A DNA stretch of 64,000 nt from Nocardia sp. NRRL S-836. Lineage in GTDB: Bacteria > Actinomycetota > Actinomycetes > Mycobacteriales > Pseudonocardiaceae. Below, piece after piece: positions 33,738-43,656 of the stretch (positions are counted from its first letter, which is position 1; each line of letters begins with the position of its first letter). The stretch spans positions 28,183 to 92,182 of the forward strand of contig NZ_LGDY01000120.1 of assembly GCF_001279525.1 (NCBI RefSeq), written 5' to 3'. Both the position numbers and the translations under genes were made by a program. The notes beneath the pieces are model-generated. The model was given only the letters and a program-made list of their open reading frames with translations, was not told the origin of the DNA and searched no databases.

Positions 33738-34658
33738 TCAGCGCAGAGCCGACGCCGGGCGGACCTCCCAGACGGTCCACAGCGGGCGGTAGCCCTGGCG
33801 CGGCCAGAAGACGCTGCTCAGCGGGTTCGGCGGGTTGTAGTAGAGATATGTGCCGACCGTGCCCATGCGGTGCAGCTCCTGGTGGGCGTGCGCGACGAGC
33901 TGCCGGCCGACGCCGGTGCCGCGGGCGCCGGGCAGCACCGAGACGCAGTTCACATAGCCCCAGCGGCCGCGGGGCAGCCGGTGCGCCGCGGCCGTGCCCG
34001 GCTCGGACGACACGATCGCGCACTCGGCGAGCCCCACCGCGATGCCGTCGCGCTCGGCCAGCCAGATCGGGCTCGCGCCGGCGAGGCGCTCGGCGAGCGC
34101 GCGGCGCTTGAGGGCGGGCGCCTCCGGCCGCACGATCGTGGAGCCGACCAGCGACGAGTACTCCAGCTCCGCCAGCGACAACGCCAGGACGCTCTCCAGG
34201 TCGTTCGGCGTGGCGCGGCGGATCGTGAGCGTGCGCGGGACGTGCGGGTGGGGCGTGCGCAGCCGGACGCCGAGCACGGACAGCGGGACCAGGCCGTGGT
34301 CGAGGAACGCGCGCGCTGCGACCGTGTCGCGGCTCGGCCAGTGCACGACGCACGCCGTGTCCTCGCCGACCTCGTCCGCGTCGAGGTGCCGGCGGAAGCG
34401 GGTCAGCAACGCGTCCATGCCCTGGCCGGTGCCGATCAACGGCACCAGCTCCCACACCTCGGCCGCCGACCACAGCCGGGTCGTGGAGTGCGGCCCGAAC
34501 GACTCGTGGCAGATCACCCCGGCCACGCGGGTGCCGTCGGCGAGGGCGGCGGTGACGACGTGGCCGTCGCGGGGCGGCTCGGCGGCAGGGGGCAGCAGCG
34601 GGTCCAGCGCGGCGAAGCGTGCTGACTGGGCCGCCACGAGTCCGCGTGCCGCGCTCAT
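33738..34658 (-). CDS. GNAT acetyltransferase with N-terminal extension
   Basis: A 306-residue protein. The GNAT domain is C-terminal (about 155-300), with the acetyl-CoA loop VLPGARGTGVGRQLVAHAHQ and a following Asn/Tyr strand TYLYYNPPNPLSSVFWPRQGY. The N-terminal half (VAGVICHESFGPHSTTRLWS) looks like a degenerate second GNAT fold. Start ATG 34658. It lies 10 nt downstream of the methyltransferase on the same strand, so co-transcription is likely. Substrate unknown. Confidence 0.82.
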   Translation of the reverse strand: MSAARGLVAAQSARFAALDPLLPPAAEPPRDGHVVTAALADGTRVAGVICHESFGPHSTTRLWSAAEVWELVPLIGTGQGMDALLTRFRRHLDADEVGEDTACVVHWPSRDTVAARAFLDHGLVPLSVLGVRLRTPHPHVPRTLTIRRATPNDLESVLALSLAELEYSSLVGSTIVRPEAPALKRRALAERLAGASPIWLAERDGIAVGLAECAIVSSEPGTAAAHRLPRGRWGYVNCVSVLPGARGTGVGRQLVAHAHQELHRMGTVGTYLYYNPPNPLSSVFWPRQGYRPLWTVWEVRPASALR

Positions 34659-34668
34659 GGACCGGAGA

Positions 34669-35502
34669 CTACGACGTCAGGCGGGTGCGGAAGATCGCGG
34701 TGCCGGGGAAGAGCCGGCCCCGCAGCGGGCTCCACTGACCCCAGTTGCGGGTGTGCCCCTCCGGCCACTCCGGCTCGACGAGGTCCTCCAGCACGAAGCC
34801 GGTGGCCGTGAGCGCCCTGACGTAGTCGCCGAGCGTGCGGTGGTGCTCGACGTAGGTGGCCTGGCCGCCGGCGTCGACCTCCACGTACGGGGTGCGGTCG
34901 AAGTACGACCCGACGACGGTGAGACCGAGCGGGCCGGGGTCGTCCGGGAAAATCCACCGCATCGGGTGGTTCACCGCGAACACCCACCGCCCGCCGGGCC
35001 GCAGCACGCGGGCCACCTCGGCGAAGACCTGCCGGACGTCCGCCACGAACGGCACGGCGCCGAACGCCGAGCAGGCGGCGTCGAAGATGCCGCCCGCGAA
35101 CGGCAGCTGGTCGGCGCTGGCCTGCACGAGCGGCACCTGGATGCCGGTCCTGTCGTTGTTCTCCCGCGCGTGCCGGAGCATGCCCTCGGAGATGTCGAGC
35201 GCGGTGACGTCGGCGCCGCGGGCCTTGAGCCAGCGGGCGCACGGGGCACTGCCGCTGCCCACCTCCAGGATGCGCTGACCTGCGACTTCACCCAGGAAGC
35301 CGACGTTGTCCTCGCGCAGGCCCTCCGGGCACCAGACGAAGTCCGCCGCGCCCAGGAAGTCGCCGTGCGTGTCGTGGTAGGAGTCGGCGTCCGCGTCCCA
35401 CCAGATGCGGTTCGCCGCGCGTGACTCGGCGGCGTCGGCACCGCGCTTGACGGGGCCGGCCGTGCCGAGCGCTCGTTCCGCGCTCGCGTGCTGGTTGGAC
35501 AC
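34669..35502 (-). CDS. Class I SAM-dependent methyltransferase
   Basis: A 277-residue methyltransferase with motif I ILEVGSGSAPCARWLKARG, motif II VTALDISEGMLRHAR, motif IV AACSAFGAVPFV, and a Methyltransf_11-type core followed by ARVLRPGGRWVFAVNHPMRW. GTG 35502 has AAGGAG upstream. It is divergent from rpsA; in actinobacterial genomes a methyltransferase of this type is often adjacent to rpsA, so it may be part of the conserved neighbourhood. Substrate unknown. Confidence 0.86.
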   Translation of the reverse strand: MSNQHASAERALGTAGPVKRGADAAESRAANRIWWDADADSYHDTHGDFLGAADFVWCPEGLREDNVGFLGEVAGQRILEVGSGSAPCARWLKARGADVTALDISEGMLRHARENNDRTGIQVPLVQASADQLPFAGGIFDAACSAFGAVPFVADVRQVFAEVARVLRPGGRWVFAVNHPMRWIFPDDPGPLGLTVVGSYFDRTPYVEVDAGGQATYVEHHRTLGDYVRALTATGFVLEDLVEPEWPEGHTRNWGQWSPLRGRLFPGTAIFRTRLTS

Positions 35503-35527
35503 ACTGCTCCTTCACGTGGGGCCTGGT

Positions 35528-35557
35528 TTGCTTGCGCGTCTTGCAGCCGCGTACGAT
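35528..35557 (+). promoter_or_regulatory. rpsA promoter
   Basis: A -35 TTGCTT (35528-35533) and -10 TACGAT (35552-35557) are separated by 18 bp, oriented toward rpsA and about 125 nt upstream of its start. This leaves a long 5' leader, which fits S1 autoregulation known in other bacteria. Confidence 0.65.
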
Positions 35558-35682
35558 ATCGCGTGCGTAGTGGGTTAGTGCTGCCCATGATCCAAAACGG
35601 TCGGGGATTCCAGGTCGCTGCGACGCTGCGCGCGCACCACTACCACTCATTAATGCCAATCCGTACCGGAGCCACCTACCTA

Positions 35683-37173
35683 ATGTCCACCGACACCACC
35701 ACCGCCCCCGTTGCCGCTGCGCCCAAGCAGGTCGCGATCAACGACATCGGGACGGAGGAGGACTTCCTCGCTGCTATCGACAAGACGATCAAGTACTTCA
35801 ACGATGGCGACATCGTTGAGGGCACGATCGTCAAGGTCGACCGGGACGAGGTCCTGCTCGACATCGGCTACAAGACCGAGGGCGTCATCCCCTCGCGCGA
35901 ACTGTCGATCAAGCACGACGTCGACCCCAACGAGGTCGTCAAGGTCGGTGACGAGGTCGAGGCACTTGTTCTCCAGAAGGAGGACAAGGAAGGCCGTCTG
36001 ATCCTCTCCAAGAAGCGCGCCCAGTACGAGCGCGCGTGGGGCACCATCGAGGCCCTCAAGGAGAAGGACGAGCCCGTCAAGGGCACGGTCATCGAGGTCG
36101 TCAAGGGTGGCCTCATCCTCGACATCGGTCTCCGCGGCTTCCTCCCCGCCTCGCTCGTCGAGATGCGTCGCGTCCGCGACCTCCAGCCGTACGTCGGCCG
36201 TGAGCTCGAGGCGAAGATCATCGAGCTGGACAAGAACCGCAACAACGTGGTCCTGTCCCGCCGCGCCTGGCTTGAGCAGACCCAGTCCGAGGTCCGCAGC
36301 GAGTTCCTCAACCAGCTGCAGAAGGGCCAGGTCCGCAAGGGCGTCGTGTCCTCGATCGTCAACTTCGGTGCCTTCGTGGACCTGGGTGGCGTCGACGGTC
36401 TCGTGCACGTCTCGGAGCTGTCCTGGAAGCACATCGACCACCCGTCCGAGGTCGTCGAGGTCGGCCAGGAGGTCACGGTCGAGGTCCTCGACGTCGACAT
36501 GGAGCGCGAGCGCGTCTCCCTGTCGCTGAAGGCGACCCAGGAAGACCCGTGGCGCCAGTTCGCCCGGACCCACGCGATCGGCCAGATCGTGCCGGGCAAG
36601 GTCACCAAGCTGGTTCCGTTCGGTGCGTTCGTCCGCGTGGACGAGGGCATCGAGGGCCTGGTCCACATCTCCGAGCTGGCCGAGCGCCACGTGGAGATCC
36701 CGGAGCAGGTCGTCCAGGTCGGCGACGACGTCATGGTCAAGGTCATCGACATCGACCTGGACCGCCGTCGCATCTCGCTGTCGCTCAAGCAGGCCAACGA
36801 GGGCTTCACGGTCGACACCGAGTTCGACCCGACCCAGTACGGCATGGCCGCCGAGTACGACGACCAGGGCAACTACATCTACCCCGAGGGCTTCGACCCG
36901 GAGACCCAGGAGTGGCAGGACGGCTTCGACAAGCAGCGTGAGGAGTGGGAGCGCCAGTACGCCGAGGCGCACACTCGTTACGAGGCCCACATGAAGCAGA
37001 TCCGCAAGGCCGCCGAGGCCGAGGAAGAGGCGTCGGCCGAGGGTGCGGGCAACTACACCTCGGGTGGCGACGCTCCTTCGACCTCCGTCGGCGCGCCGGC
37101 CCAGTCCGGTGGCACGCTTGCTTCCGACGAGCAGCTCGCGGCGCTCCGCGAGAAGCTGTCGGGCGGCATGTGA
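35683..37173 (+). CDS. rpsA: 30S ribosomal protein S1
   Basis: A 496-residue RNA-binding ribosomal protein with four S1 OB-fold motifs: about residues 40-108 (DIVEGTIVKVDRDEVLLDIG), 125-190 (GTVIEVVKGGLILDIGLRGF), 210-280 (KGVVSSIVNFGAFVDLGG) and 297-365 (GKVTKLVPFGAFVRVDEG), then an acidic Gln/Glu-rich tail. Four-domain S1 is normal for actinobacteria. ATG 35683 follows a leader with no strong Shine-Dalgarno sequence, as is typical for autogenously controlled rpsA. Followed by a strong terminator. Confidence 0.97.
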   Translation: MSTDTTTAPVAAAPKQVAINDIGTEEDFLAAIDKTIKYFNDGDIVEGTIVKVDRDEVLLDIGYKTEGVIPSRELSIKHDVDPNEVVKVGDEVEALVLQKEDKEGRLILSKKRAQYERAWGTIEALKEKDEPVKGTVIEVVKGGLILDIGLRGFLPASLVEMRRVRDLQPYVGRELEAKIIELDKNRNNVVLSRRAWLEQTQSEVRSEFLNQLQKGQVRKGVVSSIVNFGAFVDLGGVDGLVHVSELSWKHIDHPSEVVEVGQEVTVEVLDVDMERERVSLSLKATQEDPWRQFARTHAIGQIVPGKVTKLVPFGAFVRVDEGIEGLVHISELAERHVEIPEQVVQVGDDVMVKVIDIDLDRRRISLSLKQANEGFTVDTEFDPTQYGMAAEYDDQGNYIYPEGFDPETQEWQDGFDKQREEWERQYAEAHTRYEAHMKQIRKAAEAEEEASAEGAGNYTSGGDAPSTSVGAPAQSGGTLASDEQLAALREKLSGGM

Positions 37174-37204
37174 GCTCGCTCCAGCTCCTTCGGTAGCTGA
37201 CTGA

Positions 37205-37238
37205 CGAAGGCCCCCGCACTCCGGTGCGGGGGCCTTCG
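37205..37238 (+). terminator. rpsA terminator
   Basis: A perfect 15-bp stem (CGAAGGCCCCCGCAC and its complement) with tetraloop TCCG lies 31 nt after the rpsA stop. Confidence 0.9.
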
Positions 37239-37388
37239 CCGTTCTCCGCCCCGCATGCACCGCGTGACATGCGTGGGTCGCACCGCCCGGATGGGGCCGA
37301 GTCACTAGCTCGACCTGGTGAAGTGCCCTCGCGACACCCGTTCACGCTGTGGTGGAGGGCTGAGTCCGTTGTGTAGGTTGACAAACCT

Positions 37389-38003
37389 ATGCGCGGGATA
37401 CGTTTCTTCATGGCACTCGGCGCGGTGGCGCTCACCGCCGCCTGCTCGACCACGGCCCCGCAGAGCCAGGCGCCGCCGCCGCAGATCCCGAAGATCACCC
37501 CGCAGACCTCGGCGTCGAGGGCCGCGGCGATGGTCGACCGCCCGACGCTGCCCGACGACTGCGACCTCGTGGTCGACGCGGACGCGATGAACGCGGTCCT
37601 CGGCCAGCAGCTGCCGGGCGAACCGCGGATCATCATCGGCGTCAAGGAACCGGGCATCGGGCGCACCGGCAAGATCGACTGCTACTACGGCATCCCGCCC
37701 AAGCAGGAGCTGACCGCAGCGAAGATCGTGATCGGGCTGTCGACCTACACCGACGAGCTCACGGCCCGCACGCGGGTCTCGGAGAGCGTCGAGGGGGAAC
37801 GGCAGAACGGCGCGAAGATCACCGAGGTCGACGTCGGCAAGCAGAAGGGCACCCTGATCGAGGGCAAGGACGAGCAGCTGGTCATCGGCTCGCTGGGCAA
37901 GTCGACGTTCGTCGTGCGGTCGTGGAACAACTTCGTGCCGCAGCAGAACCTCACGAAGATCCTGACGACGCTCGCCCAGCAGGCGATGACGCCGCCGGTG
38001 TAG
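37389..38003 (+). CDS. Predicted lipoprotein, DUF3558-like
   Basis: This 204-residue exported lipoprotein has signal MRGIRFFMALGAVALTAAC with Cys19 as the lipidated residue, a Pro/Gln linker, then a single domain with paired Cys (DDCDLVV and IDCYYGI) as in DUF3558-type lipoproteins of actinobacteria. No catalytic motif is seen. The start is preceded by AGGTT-GACA-AACCT, a small dyad touching the ATG, and no ribosome site is visible, so the mRNA may be leaderless. Function unknown. Confidence 0.75.
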   Translation: MRGIRFFMALGAVALTAACSTTAPQSQAPPPQIPKITPQTSASRAAAMVDRPTLPDDCDLVVDADAMNAVLGQQLPGEPRIIIGVKEPGIGRTGKIDCYYGIPPKQELTAAKIVIGLSTYTDELTARTRVSESVEGERQNGAKITEVDVGKQKGTLIEGKDEQLVIGSLGKSTFVVRSWNNFVPQQNLTKILTTLAQQAMTPPV

Positions 38004-38025
38004 GCGTGCGGCTACCCTGACCGGC

Positions 38026-39177
38026 ATGCTCAGGGTGGGGTTGACCGGGGGGATCGGGTCCGGCAAGTCGACGGTCGCGCGGCTGCTCGCGGACCGCGGC
38101 GCCACGATCATCGACGCGGACCGGCTCGCACGCGAGGTGCTGGAGCCGGGCACCGACGGCCTCGGGGAGGTCGTGGCGGCGTTCGGCGACGACGTCCTCA
38201 ACGCGGACGGCACGCTGAACCGCGCGGCGCTGGCGGCCAAGGCGTTCGCGACGGAGGAGGCGCGGCAGACCCTCAACGGGATCACGCACCCGCGGATCGG
38301 CCGGCTCACGGCGGAGCGCATGGCGGCCGCGCCCGAGGACGGCGTCGTCGTGCACGACATCCCGTTGCTGGTGGAACGAGACATGGCGGCCGCCTACCAC
38401 CTGGTGGTCGTGGTCCACGCGGACGCCGCGACGCGGCTGCACCGGCTCGTCACCAGCCGGGGCATGGCCGAGGCCGACGCACGGCAGCGGATCGCCGCGC
38501 AGGCCACCGACGAGCAGCGGCGGGCCGTCGCGGACGTGTGGCTGGACAACTCGGGCGAGGTCCCGGACGTGACCGCGCTGTGGGACCGGCTCGTGGGGTT
38601 CGAGAAGAACGTGCGCACGCGGACGTACGCGTCGGGGCGGCCGGTCGTGGTGCCCTACGACGAGCGCTGGCCGGCGCAGGCGAAGCGGGTGGCGCGGCGG
38701 ATCAGCCTCGCCGCGGGCGGGCGGCACGTCGAGCACATCGGCTCGACCAGCGTTCCCGGGCTCGCCGCGAAGGACGTGCTGGACTTCCAGCTCGCCGTCG
38801 AGGACATGGGGACCGCCGACGACCTGCGGGAAGCGCTGGCGCAGGCCGGGTTCCCGTATGTCGGCCCCTACGAGGACACGCCGCGCGGCGACGACGGGTT
38901 CTGGGACAAGCGGCTGCACGCGGGAGCGGATCCGGGGCGGCGGGTGAACCTGCACCTGCGGGTTCCCGGCGCGGCCAACTGGCAGTGGGCGGTGGACTTC
39001 CGCGACTGGCTGCGGCACGACGCGCAGGCGCGCGAGGAGTACGCGAACGTCAAGCTCGAACTGTCCCGGCGGTTCGCGGCCGACGGCGACGGGTTCGCCT
39101 ACGGTGACGCGAAGGAGCCGTTCATGGAGGCGGCGGTGGAGCGGATCAAGGCCTACAGGGGCGGCCAGGCGTCGTAG
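38026..39177 (+). CDS. coaE: Dephospho-CoA kinase fused to GrpB domain
   Basis: This 383-residue protein catalyses the last step of CoA synthesis through its N-terminal kinase (about 1-200). The P-loop is GGIGSGKST at 8-16, with DADRLAREV and HPRIGR motifs. The C-terminal GrpB/UPF0157 domain (about 205-375) contains VVPYDERWP, VEHIGSTSVPGLAAKDVLDF and the nucleotidyltransferase-like VNLHLRV. This fusion is the standard actinobacterial form (as in M. tuberculosis CoaE), where the added domain aids folding. ATG 38026. The 3' end overlaps the convergent DUF402-like gene by 25 nt. Confidence 0.94.
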   Translation: MLRVGLTGGIGSGKSTVARLLADRGATIIDADRLAREVLEPGTDGLGEVVAAFGDDVLNADGTLNRAALAAKAFATEEARQTLNGITHPRIGRLTAERMAAAPEDGVVVHDIPLLVERDMAAAYHLVVVVHADAATRLHRLVTSRGMAEADARQRIAAQATDEQRRAVADVWLDNSGEVPDVTALWDRLVGFEKNVRTRTYASGRPVVVPYDERWPAQAKRVARRISLAAGGRHVEHIGSTSVPGLAAKDVLDFQLAVEDMGTADDLREALAQAGFPYVGPYEDTPRGDDGFWDKRLHAGADPGRRVNLHLRVPGAANWQWAVDFRDWLRHDAQAREEYANVKLELSRRFAADGDGFAYGDAKEPFMEAAVERIKAYRGGQAS

Positions 39178-39689
39178 ATGCCGTGCCACGTCAGCCAGGA
39201 GGTGAGGTTGTGGTTGACGTCGCTGAGCTCTTCGAGGGTGCGGTGGACCGTGCGCAGCGCCTGGTCGGCGTCGCCGGGCAGCAGCACGCGGCCCGCGACG
39301 GCGGCGGCGAACTCCTCGCTGCGGACGATGCGGGCGGTCGTGCCACCGGGCACGGCCAGGCCCAGCAGCAGGTCCGTGGTCTGCCAGTGGCGGTGGTCGC
39401 GTTCGACGCGGACGGCGGTCAGCACGCTCGGGCCGCTGCGCGCGTGCCGGGACCGCGGCTGGAAGGTCGTGAGCCGCACGCCCAGCTCCGGCAGCAGCCA
39501 GGTCACCTCGGAGTCGGAGAACGGGTCCTCCGGTGTGGGGTGCTCGATCCGCAGACCCCAGCGCTCCACGTGGCACGAACTGAGGTGCCGCATCCCGCCG
39601 GACGAGTAGCTGCGGACGCCCGAAATGGTGTCGACCGTGTCGACCAGCTGAGGTGTAGTGACCGCTCCCACGACGCCGAGGGTAGTCAA
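39153..39689 (-). CDS. DUF402-like protein, diverged paralogue
   Basis: A 178-residue protein with the DUF402 layout: WGLRIEHPTP, then VTWLLPELGVRLTTF, then a strand pair around RVERDHRHWQTTDLLLGLAV and a C-terminal helix TLEELSDVNHNLTSWLTW. It is clearly related to the next gene upstream on the same strand (WFLPKLNLRVTR; ISAHGHDVVRWLTY), so the two are a diverged tandem pair. TTG 39689 is supported by GGGAG 7 nt upstream. DUF402 members include nucleoside phosphate phosphatases, but the usual catalytic acids are poorly kept here. Confidence 0.72.
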   Translation of the reverse strand: MTTLGVVGAVTTPQLVDTVDTISGVRSYSSGGMRHLSSCHVERWGLRIEHPTPEDPFSDSEVTWLLPELGVRLTTFQPRSRHARSGPSVLTAVRVERDHRHWQTTDLLLGLAVPGGTTARIVRSEEFAAAVAGRVLLPGDADQALRTVHRTLEELSDVNHNLTSWLTWHGIYDAWPPL

Positions 39690-39759
39690 ATATGTGCTCC
39701 CGGTTACACGCCAGATCGATTTGTTACGTCACGGTCAGATGACGAACACACTCTGTGTA

Positions 39760-40269
39760 TCAACGCCACGTCGTAGGACAACCCGAATAGGTGAGCCACC
39801 GCACCACATCGTGACCGTGCGCTGAAATGCCGGACAGGGCCGTGTAAGTGGTCTCCAACGCCCACTGCGCGCGTTGCGCGGAGATCAGGTCGTGCTGCAC
39901 AGCGGTGATCAACTCGTCCGTGTCGAGCACCGTCGTGCTGCGGCCCGTGCGGACGATCAGGTCCAGGTACAGGTCGGTCGTCTTCCACACGCTGCCGATC
40001 CCGGAGATCTCCACGACGTCGACGTAGAAGTCGAAGTCGAGCTCGTGGCCGCGGTGCCAGGACTGGCGCGTGACCCGCAGGTTGAGCTTGGGCAGGAACC
40101 AGCTCTCGAAGTGGCTGATCTTCGGGTGCCCGGCGAGCGGCCGGAACATGTAGAGGCCCGCCGGTGTGAGGCGGAACTCGTCGACGCTCCTCAGCTGTCC
40201 TTTTGGGTCGGTGTTGCTCTTGGCGTCCAGGTCGAAGTACTCGATCTTCGGCGGATGGATGTGTGCCAC
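39760..40269 (-). CDS. DUF402 family protein
   Basis: A 169-residue protein starting VAHIHPPKIEYFDLDAKSNT and continuing VDEFRLTPAGLYMFRPL, ESWFLPKLNLRVTRQ, DFYVDVVEI, WKTTDLYLDLIV, matching actinobacterial DUF402 proteins. The DFYVDV and TTDLYLDL acidic positions are those used by family phosphatases for metal binding. GTG 40269 is chosen for the conserved HPPK start; GTG 40305 in the same frame would leave only 14 bp to the divergent DUF5685 gene. The role is likely nucleotide phosphate hydrolysis or RNA binding; the family is heterogeneous. Confidence 0.82.
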   Translation of the reverse strand: MAHIHPPKIEYFDLDAKSNTDPKGQLRSVDEFRLTPAGLYMFRPLAGHPKISHFESWFLPKLNLRVTRQSWHRGHELDFDFYVDVVEISGIGSVWKTTDLYLDLIVRTGRSTTVLDTDELITAVQHDLISAQRAQWALETTYTALSGISAHGHDVVRWLTYSGCPTTWR

Positions 40270-40319
40270 GTCCGCGATACTGCCACCAGATTCGTCACCG
40301 GCCACTTAGGATGCCGCGC

Positions 40320-41426
40320 ATGTTCGGGATCATCCGCCCCTGCCGCAACAGGATGAGCGCTGAGCTGCGGTCCTCGTGGCTCGCGCACCTGTGCGGGATG
40401 TGCCTGTCGTTGCGCGACGAGCACGGTCATCTGTCACGCCTGGTCACCAACTACGACGGGCTGATGATCTCGGCCGTCGTGGAGGCGCAGACGGGCCTGT
40501 CGCGCCGGTCGGCGGGACCGTGCGCGTTGCGCGGCATGAAGTCGGCGGACGTGGCCATCGGTGCCGGGGCGCGCCTCGCGGCGTCGGTGTCGCTGGTGCT
40601 GGCGTCGTTGAAGATCCACGACCACGTGGACGACGGCGACGGGCTGGCCGGACGCGTCGGCTGGGCGGGCCGCGCGGTCGCGCAGCGCTGGGCGGCCAAG
40701 GGCATCGGCACGGCTGCCGACCTGGGCTTCGACGCGTCGGTCATGGTCGACTCGGTGCGCCGGCAGACGCTCGTCGAAGCGGCCGCGGGCCTGGGCAGCT
40801 CGGTGCTGGTGGTGACCGAGCCGACCGAGACCGCGACCGGGTTCGCGGTGGCGCAGACGGCCGTCATCGCGGGCCGGCCGGGCAACGTGGAGCCGCTGCG
40901 CGAGGTCGGGCGGCTGTTCGGGCGGGTCGCGCACCTGATCGACGCCGCGGAGGACCTGGAGGAGGACCGCGCCGCGGGGGCGTGGAACCCGCTGCTGGCC
41001 ACCGGCACGTCGGTGCAGGAGGCCCACCGGCTGTGCCTGGACGCGGTCGCGGGCATCCGGCTCGCGCTGGCCGAGGTCGAGTTCGCGGACGGGCGGCTGG
41101 TGCACAAGCTGCTGGTGCACGAGCTGGAGGAGTCGGTCGTCCGGGTGTTCGGCAAGCGGCAGAAGCACCAGTACCCGCCGGGCAAGCCGCGCTGGTCCGA
41201 GCCGGGCAGCGGCCTGTGGGCGTACCCGAGGCTGAACTGGCAGCCACGGCCGCGCGGATGCGTCACGGGGTGTGGCGCGTTCCTCTACATGTGCGGCACC
41301 TGCCAGTTCTGCTGCCGCGACCCGTTCCCCGGACCGTGGAGCGACAAGCGCCGCGACGGCTGCGACCCGGGTCCCGACTGCGGCCCGAACTGCGACTGCG
41401 ACTGCAACTGCTGCCCCTGCGACTAG
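40320..41426 (+). CDS. DUF5685 family protein with cysteine-rich tail
   Basis: A 368-residue mostly helical protein. An N-terminal Cys pair ([19 protein letters not shown]) is followed by helices with two acidic motifs, [11 protein letters not shown] (about residue 97) and [16 protein letters not shown] (about 205). These recall the Asp-rich metal motifs of class I isoprenoid synthases such as squalene or phytoene synthase. The last 70 residues are Cys-rich ([16 protein letters not shown] and a run of alternating Asp/Asn/Cys to the end), suggesting metal or cluster binding. ATG 40320. It sits just upstream of uvrB. No known function. Confidence 0.78.
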   Translation: MFGIIRPCRNRMSAELRSSWLAHLCGMCLSLRDEHGHLSRLVTNYDGLMISAVVEAQTGLSRRSAGPCALRGMKSADVAIGAGARLAASVSLVLASLKIHDHVDDGDGLAGRVGWAGRAVAQRWAAKGIGTAADLGFDASVMVDSVRRQTLVEAAAGLGSSVLVVTEPTETATGFAVAQTAVIAGRPGNVEPLREVGRLFGRVAHLIDAAEDLEEDRAAGAWNPLLATGTSVQEAHRLCLDAVAGIRLALAEVEFADGRLVHKLLVHELEESVVRVFGKRQKHQYPPGKPRWSEPGSGLWAYPRLNWQPRPRGCVTGCGAFLYMCGTCQFCCRDPFPGPWSDKRRDGCDPGPDCGPNCDCDCNCCPCD

Positions 41427-41493
41427 CCGTTCGCCGGGGGCTCTGACCAGCGACGATCGGAAATTGTCAGACCCCCGGCGTAACGTTCTCCCC

Positions 41494-43656
41494 GTGGCAT
41501 TCGCAACCGAGCTTCCGCCAGAGGAGAGCACCGTCAAGGCGCACTCCGAGCACCGTCCCGTCGGCGACATCACCCGGACCGGCGGGCAGTTCCGCGTGGT
41601 CAGCGACTACGTACCGGCAGGCGACCAGCCGGCGGCCATCGCCGATCTGGAGCGGCGCGTGCGCGCGGGCGAGCGGGACGTCGTGCTGCTCGGCGCCACG
41701 GGCACCGGCAAGTCGGCGACCACGGCGTGGCTGGTCGAGCGGCTGCAGCGCCCGACGCTGGTCATGGCGCCGAACAAGACGCTGGCCGCGCAGCTGGCCA
41801 ACGAGCTGAAGGAGCTCTTCCCGAACAACGCGGTGGAGTACTTCGTCAGCTACTACGACTACTACCAGCCTGAGGCGTACATCCCGCAGACGGACACGTA
41901 CATCGAGAAGGACTCCTCGATCAACGAGGACGTCGAGCGGCTGCGGCACTCCGCCACCATGTCGCTGCTGACCCGGCGCGACGTCATCGTGGTCGCCTCC
42001 GTCTCGTGCATCTACGGCCTCGGCACCCCGCAGTCCTACCTCGACCGCTCCATCCCGCTGGAGGCCGGCGCCGAGGTCGACCGCGACCAGTTCCTGCGTG
42101 CCCTGGTCGACGTGCAGTACACGCGCAACGACATGTCGTTCACCCGCGGCACCTTCCGCGTGCGGGGCGACACGGTCGAGATCATCCCGTCCTACGAGGA
42201 GCTCGCCGTCCGCGTCGAGTTCTTCGGCGACGAGATCGACAAGCTCTACTACCTGCACCCGCTGACCGGCGACATCGTCCGCGAGGTGCAGGACCTGCGG
42301 ATCTTCCCGGCCACCCACTACGTGGCGGGCCCGGAGCGCATGGAGCGCGCCATCCGCGACATCGAGGCCGAGCTGGAGACGACGCTGGCCCAGATGGAAC
42401 GGCAGGGCAAGCTCCTGGAGGCGCAGCGCCTGCGCATGCGGACCCAGTACGACATCGAGATGATGCGCCAGGTCGGCTTCTGCAACGGCATCGAGAACTA
42501 CTCGCGCCACATCGACGGCCGTGCCGCCGGCACCGCCCCGGCCACGCTGCTCGACTACTTCCCCGACGACTTCCTGATGGTCATCGACGAGTCGCACGTG
42601 ACCGTCCCGCAGATCGGCGGCATGTACGAGGGCGACGCGTCCCGCAAGCGCAACCTCGTCGAGCACGGCTTCCGCCTGCCGTCCGCACTGGACAACCGCC
42701 CGCTGACCTGGGAGGAGTTCGCGGACCGCATCGGCCAGGTCGTGTACCTGTCCGCGACGCCGGGCCCGTACGAGATGGGCCAGGCCGGCGGCGAGTTCGT
42801 CGAGCAGGTCATCCGCCCGACCGGCCTGGTCGACCCCGAGGTGGTCGTGAAGCCCACCGAGGGCCAGATCGACGACCTGGTCCACTCGATCCGCGAGCGG
42901 GCGGAACGCGACGAGCGCGTCCTGGTCACCACGCTGACCAAGAAGATGGCCGAGGACCTGACGGACTACCTGCTGGAGCTCGGCATCCGGGTCCGCTACC
43001 TGCACTCCGAGGTCGACACCCTGCGCCGCGTCGAGCTGCTGCGCCAGCTGCGTCTCGGCGAGTACGACGTGCTGATCGGCATCAACCTGCTCCGCGAGGG
43101 CCTCGACCTGCCCGAGGTGTCGCTGGTCGCGATCCTCGACGCGGACAAGGAAGGCTTCCTGCGCTCCGGCACGTCGCTGGTGCAGACGATCGGCCGCGCG
43201 GCCCGCAACGTGTCGGGCGAGGTCCACATGTACGCGGACCGGATCACCGACTCGATGCGGCACGCCATCGACGAGACGAACCGCCGCCGCGCCAAGCAGA
43301 TCGCCTACAACGAGGAACGCGGCATCGACCCGCAGCCGCTGCGCAAGAAGATCACGGACATCCTGGAGGCCGTGTACTCCGAGGTGGACGACGAGGTGCC
43401 GGTCGGCGGGTCCGGTCGCAACCAGTCGCGGGGCAAGCGGGCCACCGGTGAAGGCGGGCGGTCGGCCGGGGTGCTGCAGTCGCACGAGCGGGCCGGGATG
43501 GCGCGGTCGGAGCTGGCGGATCTGGTGCAGCAGTTGACGGATCAGATGATGAACGCGGCGCGGGATCTGCAGTTCGAGCTGGCGGCGCGGTTGAGGGATG
43601 AGGTCCAGGACCTGAAGAAGGAGTTGAGGGGGATGGACGCGGCGGGGGTGAAGTAG
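41494..43656 (+). CDS. uvrB: Excinuclease ABC subunit B
   Basis: A 720-residue DNA-damage verification helicase of nucleotide excision repair; it partners UvrA and UvrC. Walker A is GATGTGKS near residue 68, the beta-hairpin is [18 protein letters not shown], helicase motif II is MVIDESHV, motif VI is QTIGRAARN, and the UVR motif at the C terminus is [22 protein letters not shown] 41494 gives the expected N terminus (VAFATELPP). TAACGT ends 7 nt before it, so transcription may be leaderless. No LexA-type box is recognised upstream. Confidence 0.96.
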   Translation: MAFATELPPEESTVKAHSEHRPVGDITRTGGQFRVVSDYVPAGDQPAAIADLERRVRAGERDVVLLGATGTGKSATTAWLVERLQRPTLVMAPNKTLAAQLANELKELFPNNAVEYFVSYYDYYQPEAYIPQTDTYIEKDSSINEDVERLRHSATMSLLTRRDVIVVASVSCIYGLGTPQSYLDRSIPLEAGAEVDRDQFLRALVDVQYTRNDMSFTRGTFRVRGDTVEIIPSYEELAVRVEFFGDEIDKLYYLHPLTGDIVREVQDLRIFPATHYVAGPERMERAIRDIEAELETTLAQMERQGKLLEAQRLRMRTQYDIEMMRQVGFCNGIENYSRHIDGRAAGTAPATLLDYFPDDFLMVIDESHVTVPQIGGMYEGDASRKRNLVEHGFRLPSALDNRPLTWEEFADRIGQVVYLSATPGPYEMGQAGGEFVEQVIRPTGLVDPEVVVKPTEGQIDDLVHSIRERAERDERVLVTTLTKKMAEDLTDYLLELGIRVRYLHSEVDTLRRVELLRQLRLGEYDVLIGINLLREGLDLPEVSLVAILDADKEGFLRSGTSLVQTIGRAARNVSGEVHMYADRITDSMRHAIDETNRRRAKQIAYNEERGIDPQPLRKKITDILEAVYSEVDDEVPVGGSGRNQSRGKRATGEGGRSAGVLQSHERAGMARSELADLVQQLTDQMMNAARDLQFELAARLRDEVQDLKKELRGMDAAGVK

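Noticed and set aside
36107..36529. Alternative plus-strand frame inside rpsA
   Set aside because: Ser/Arg-rich frame-shifted shadow of the S1 gene.
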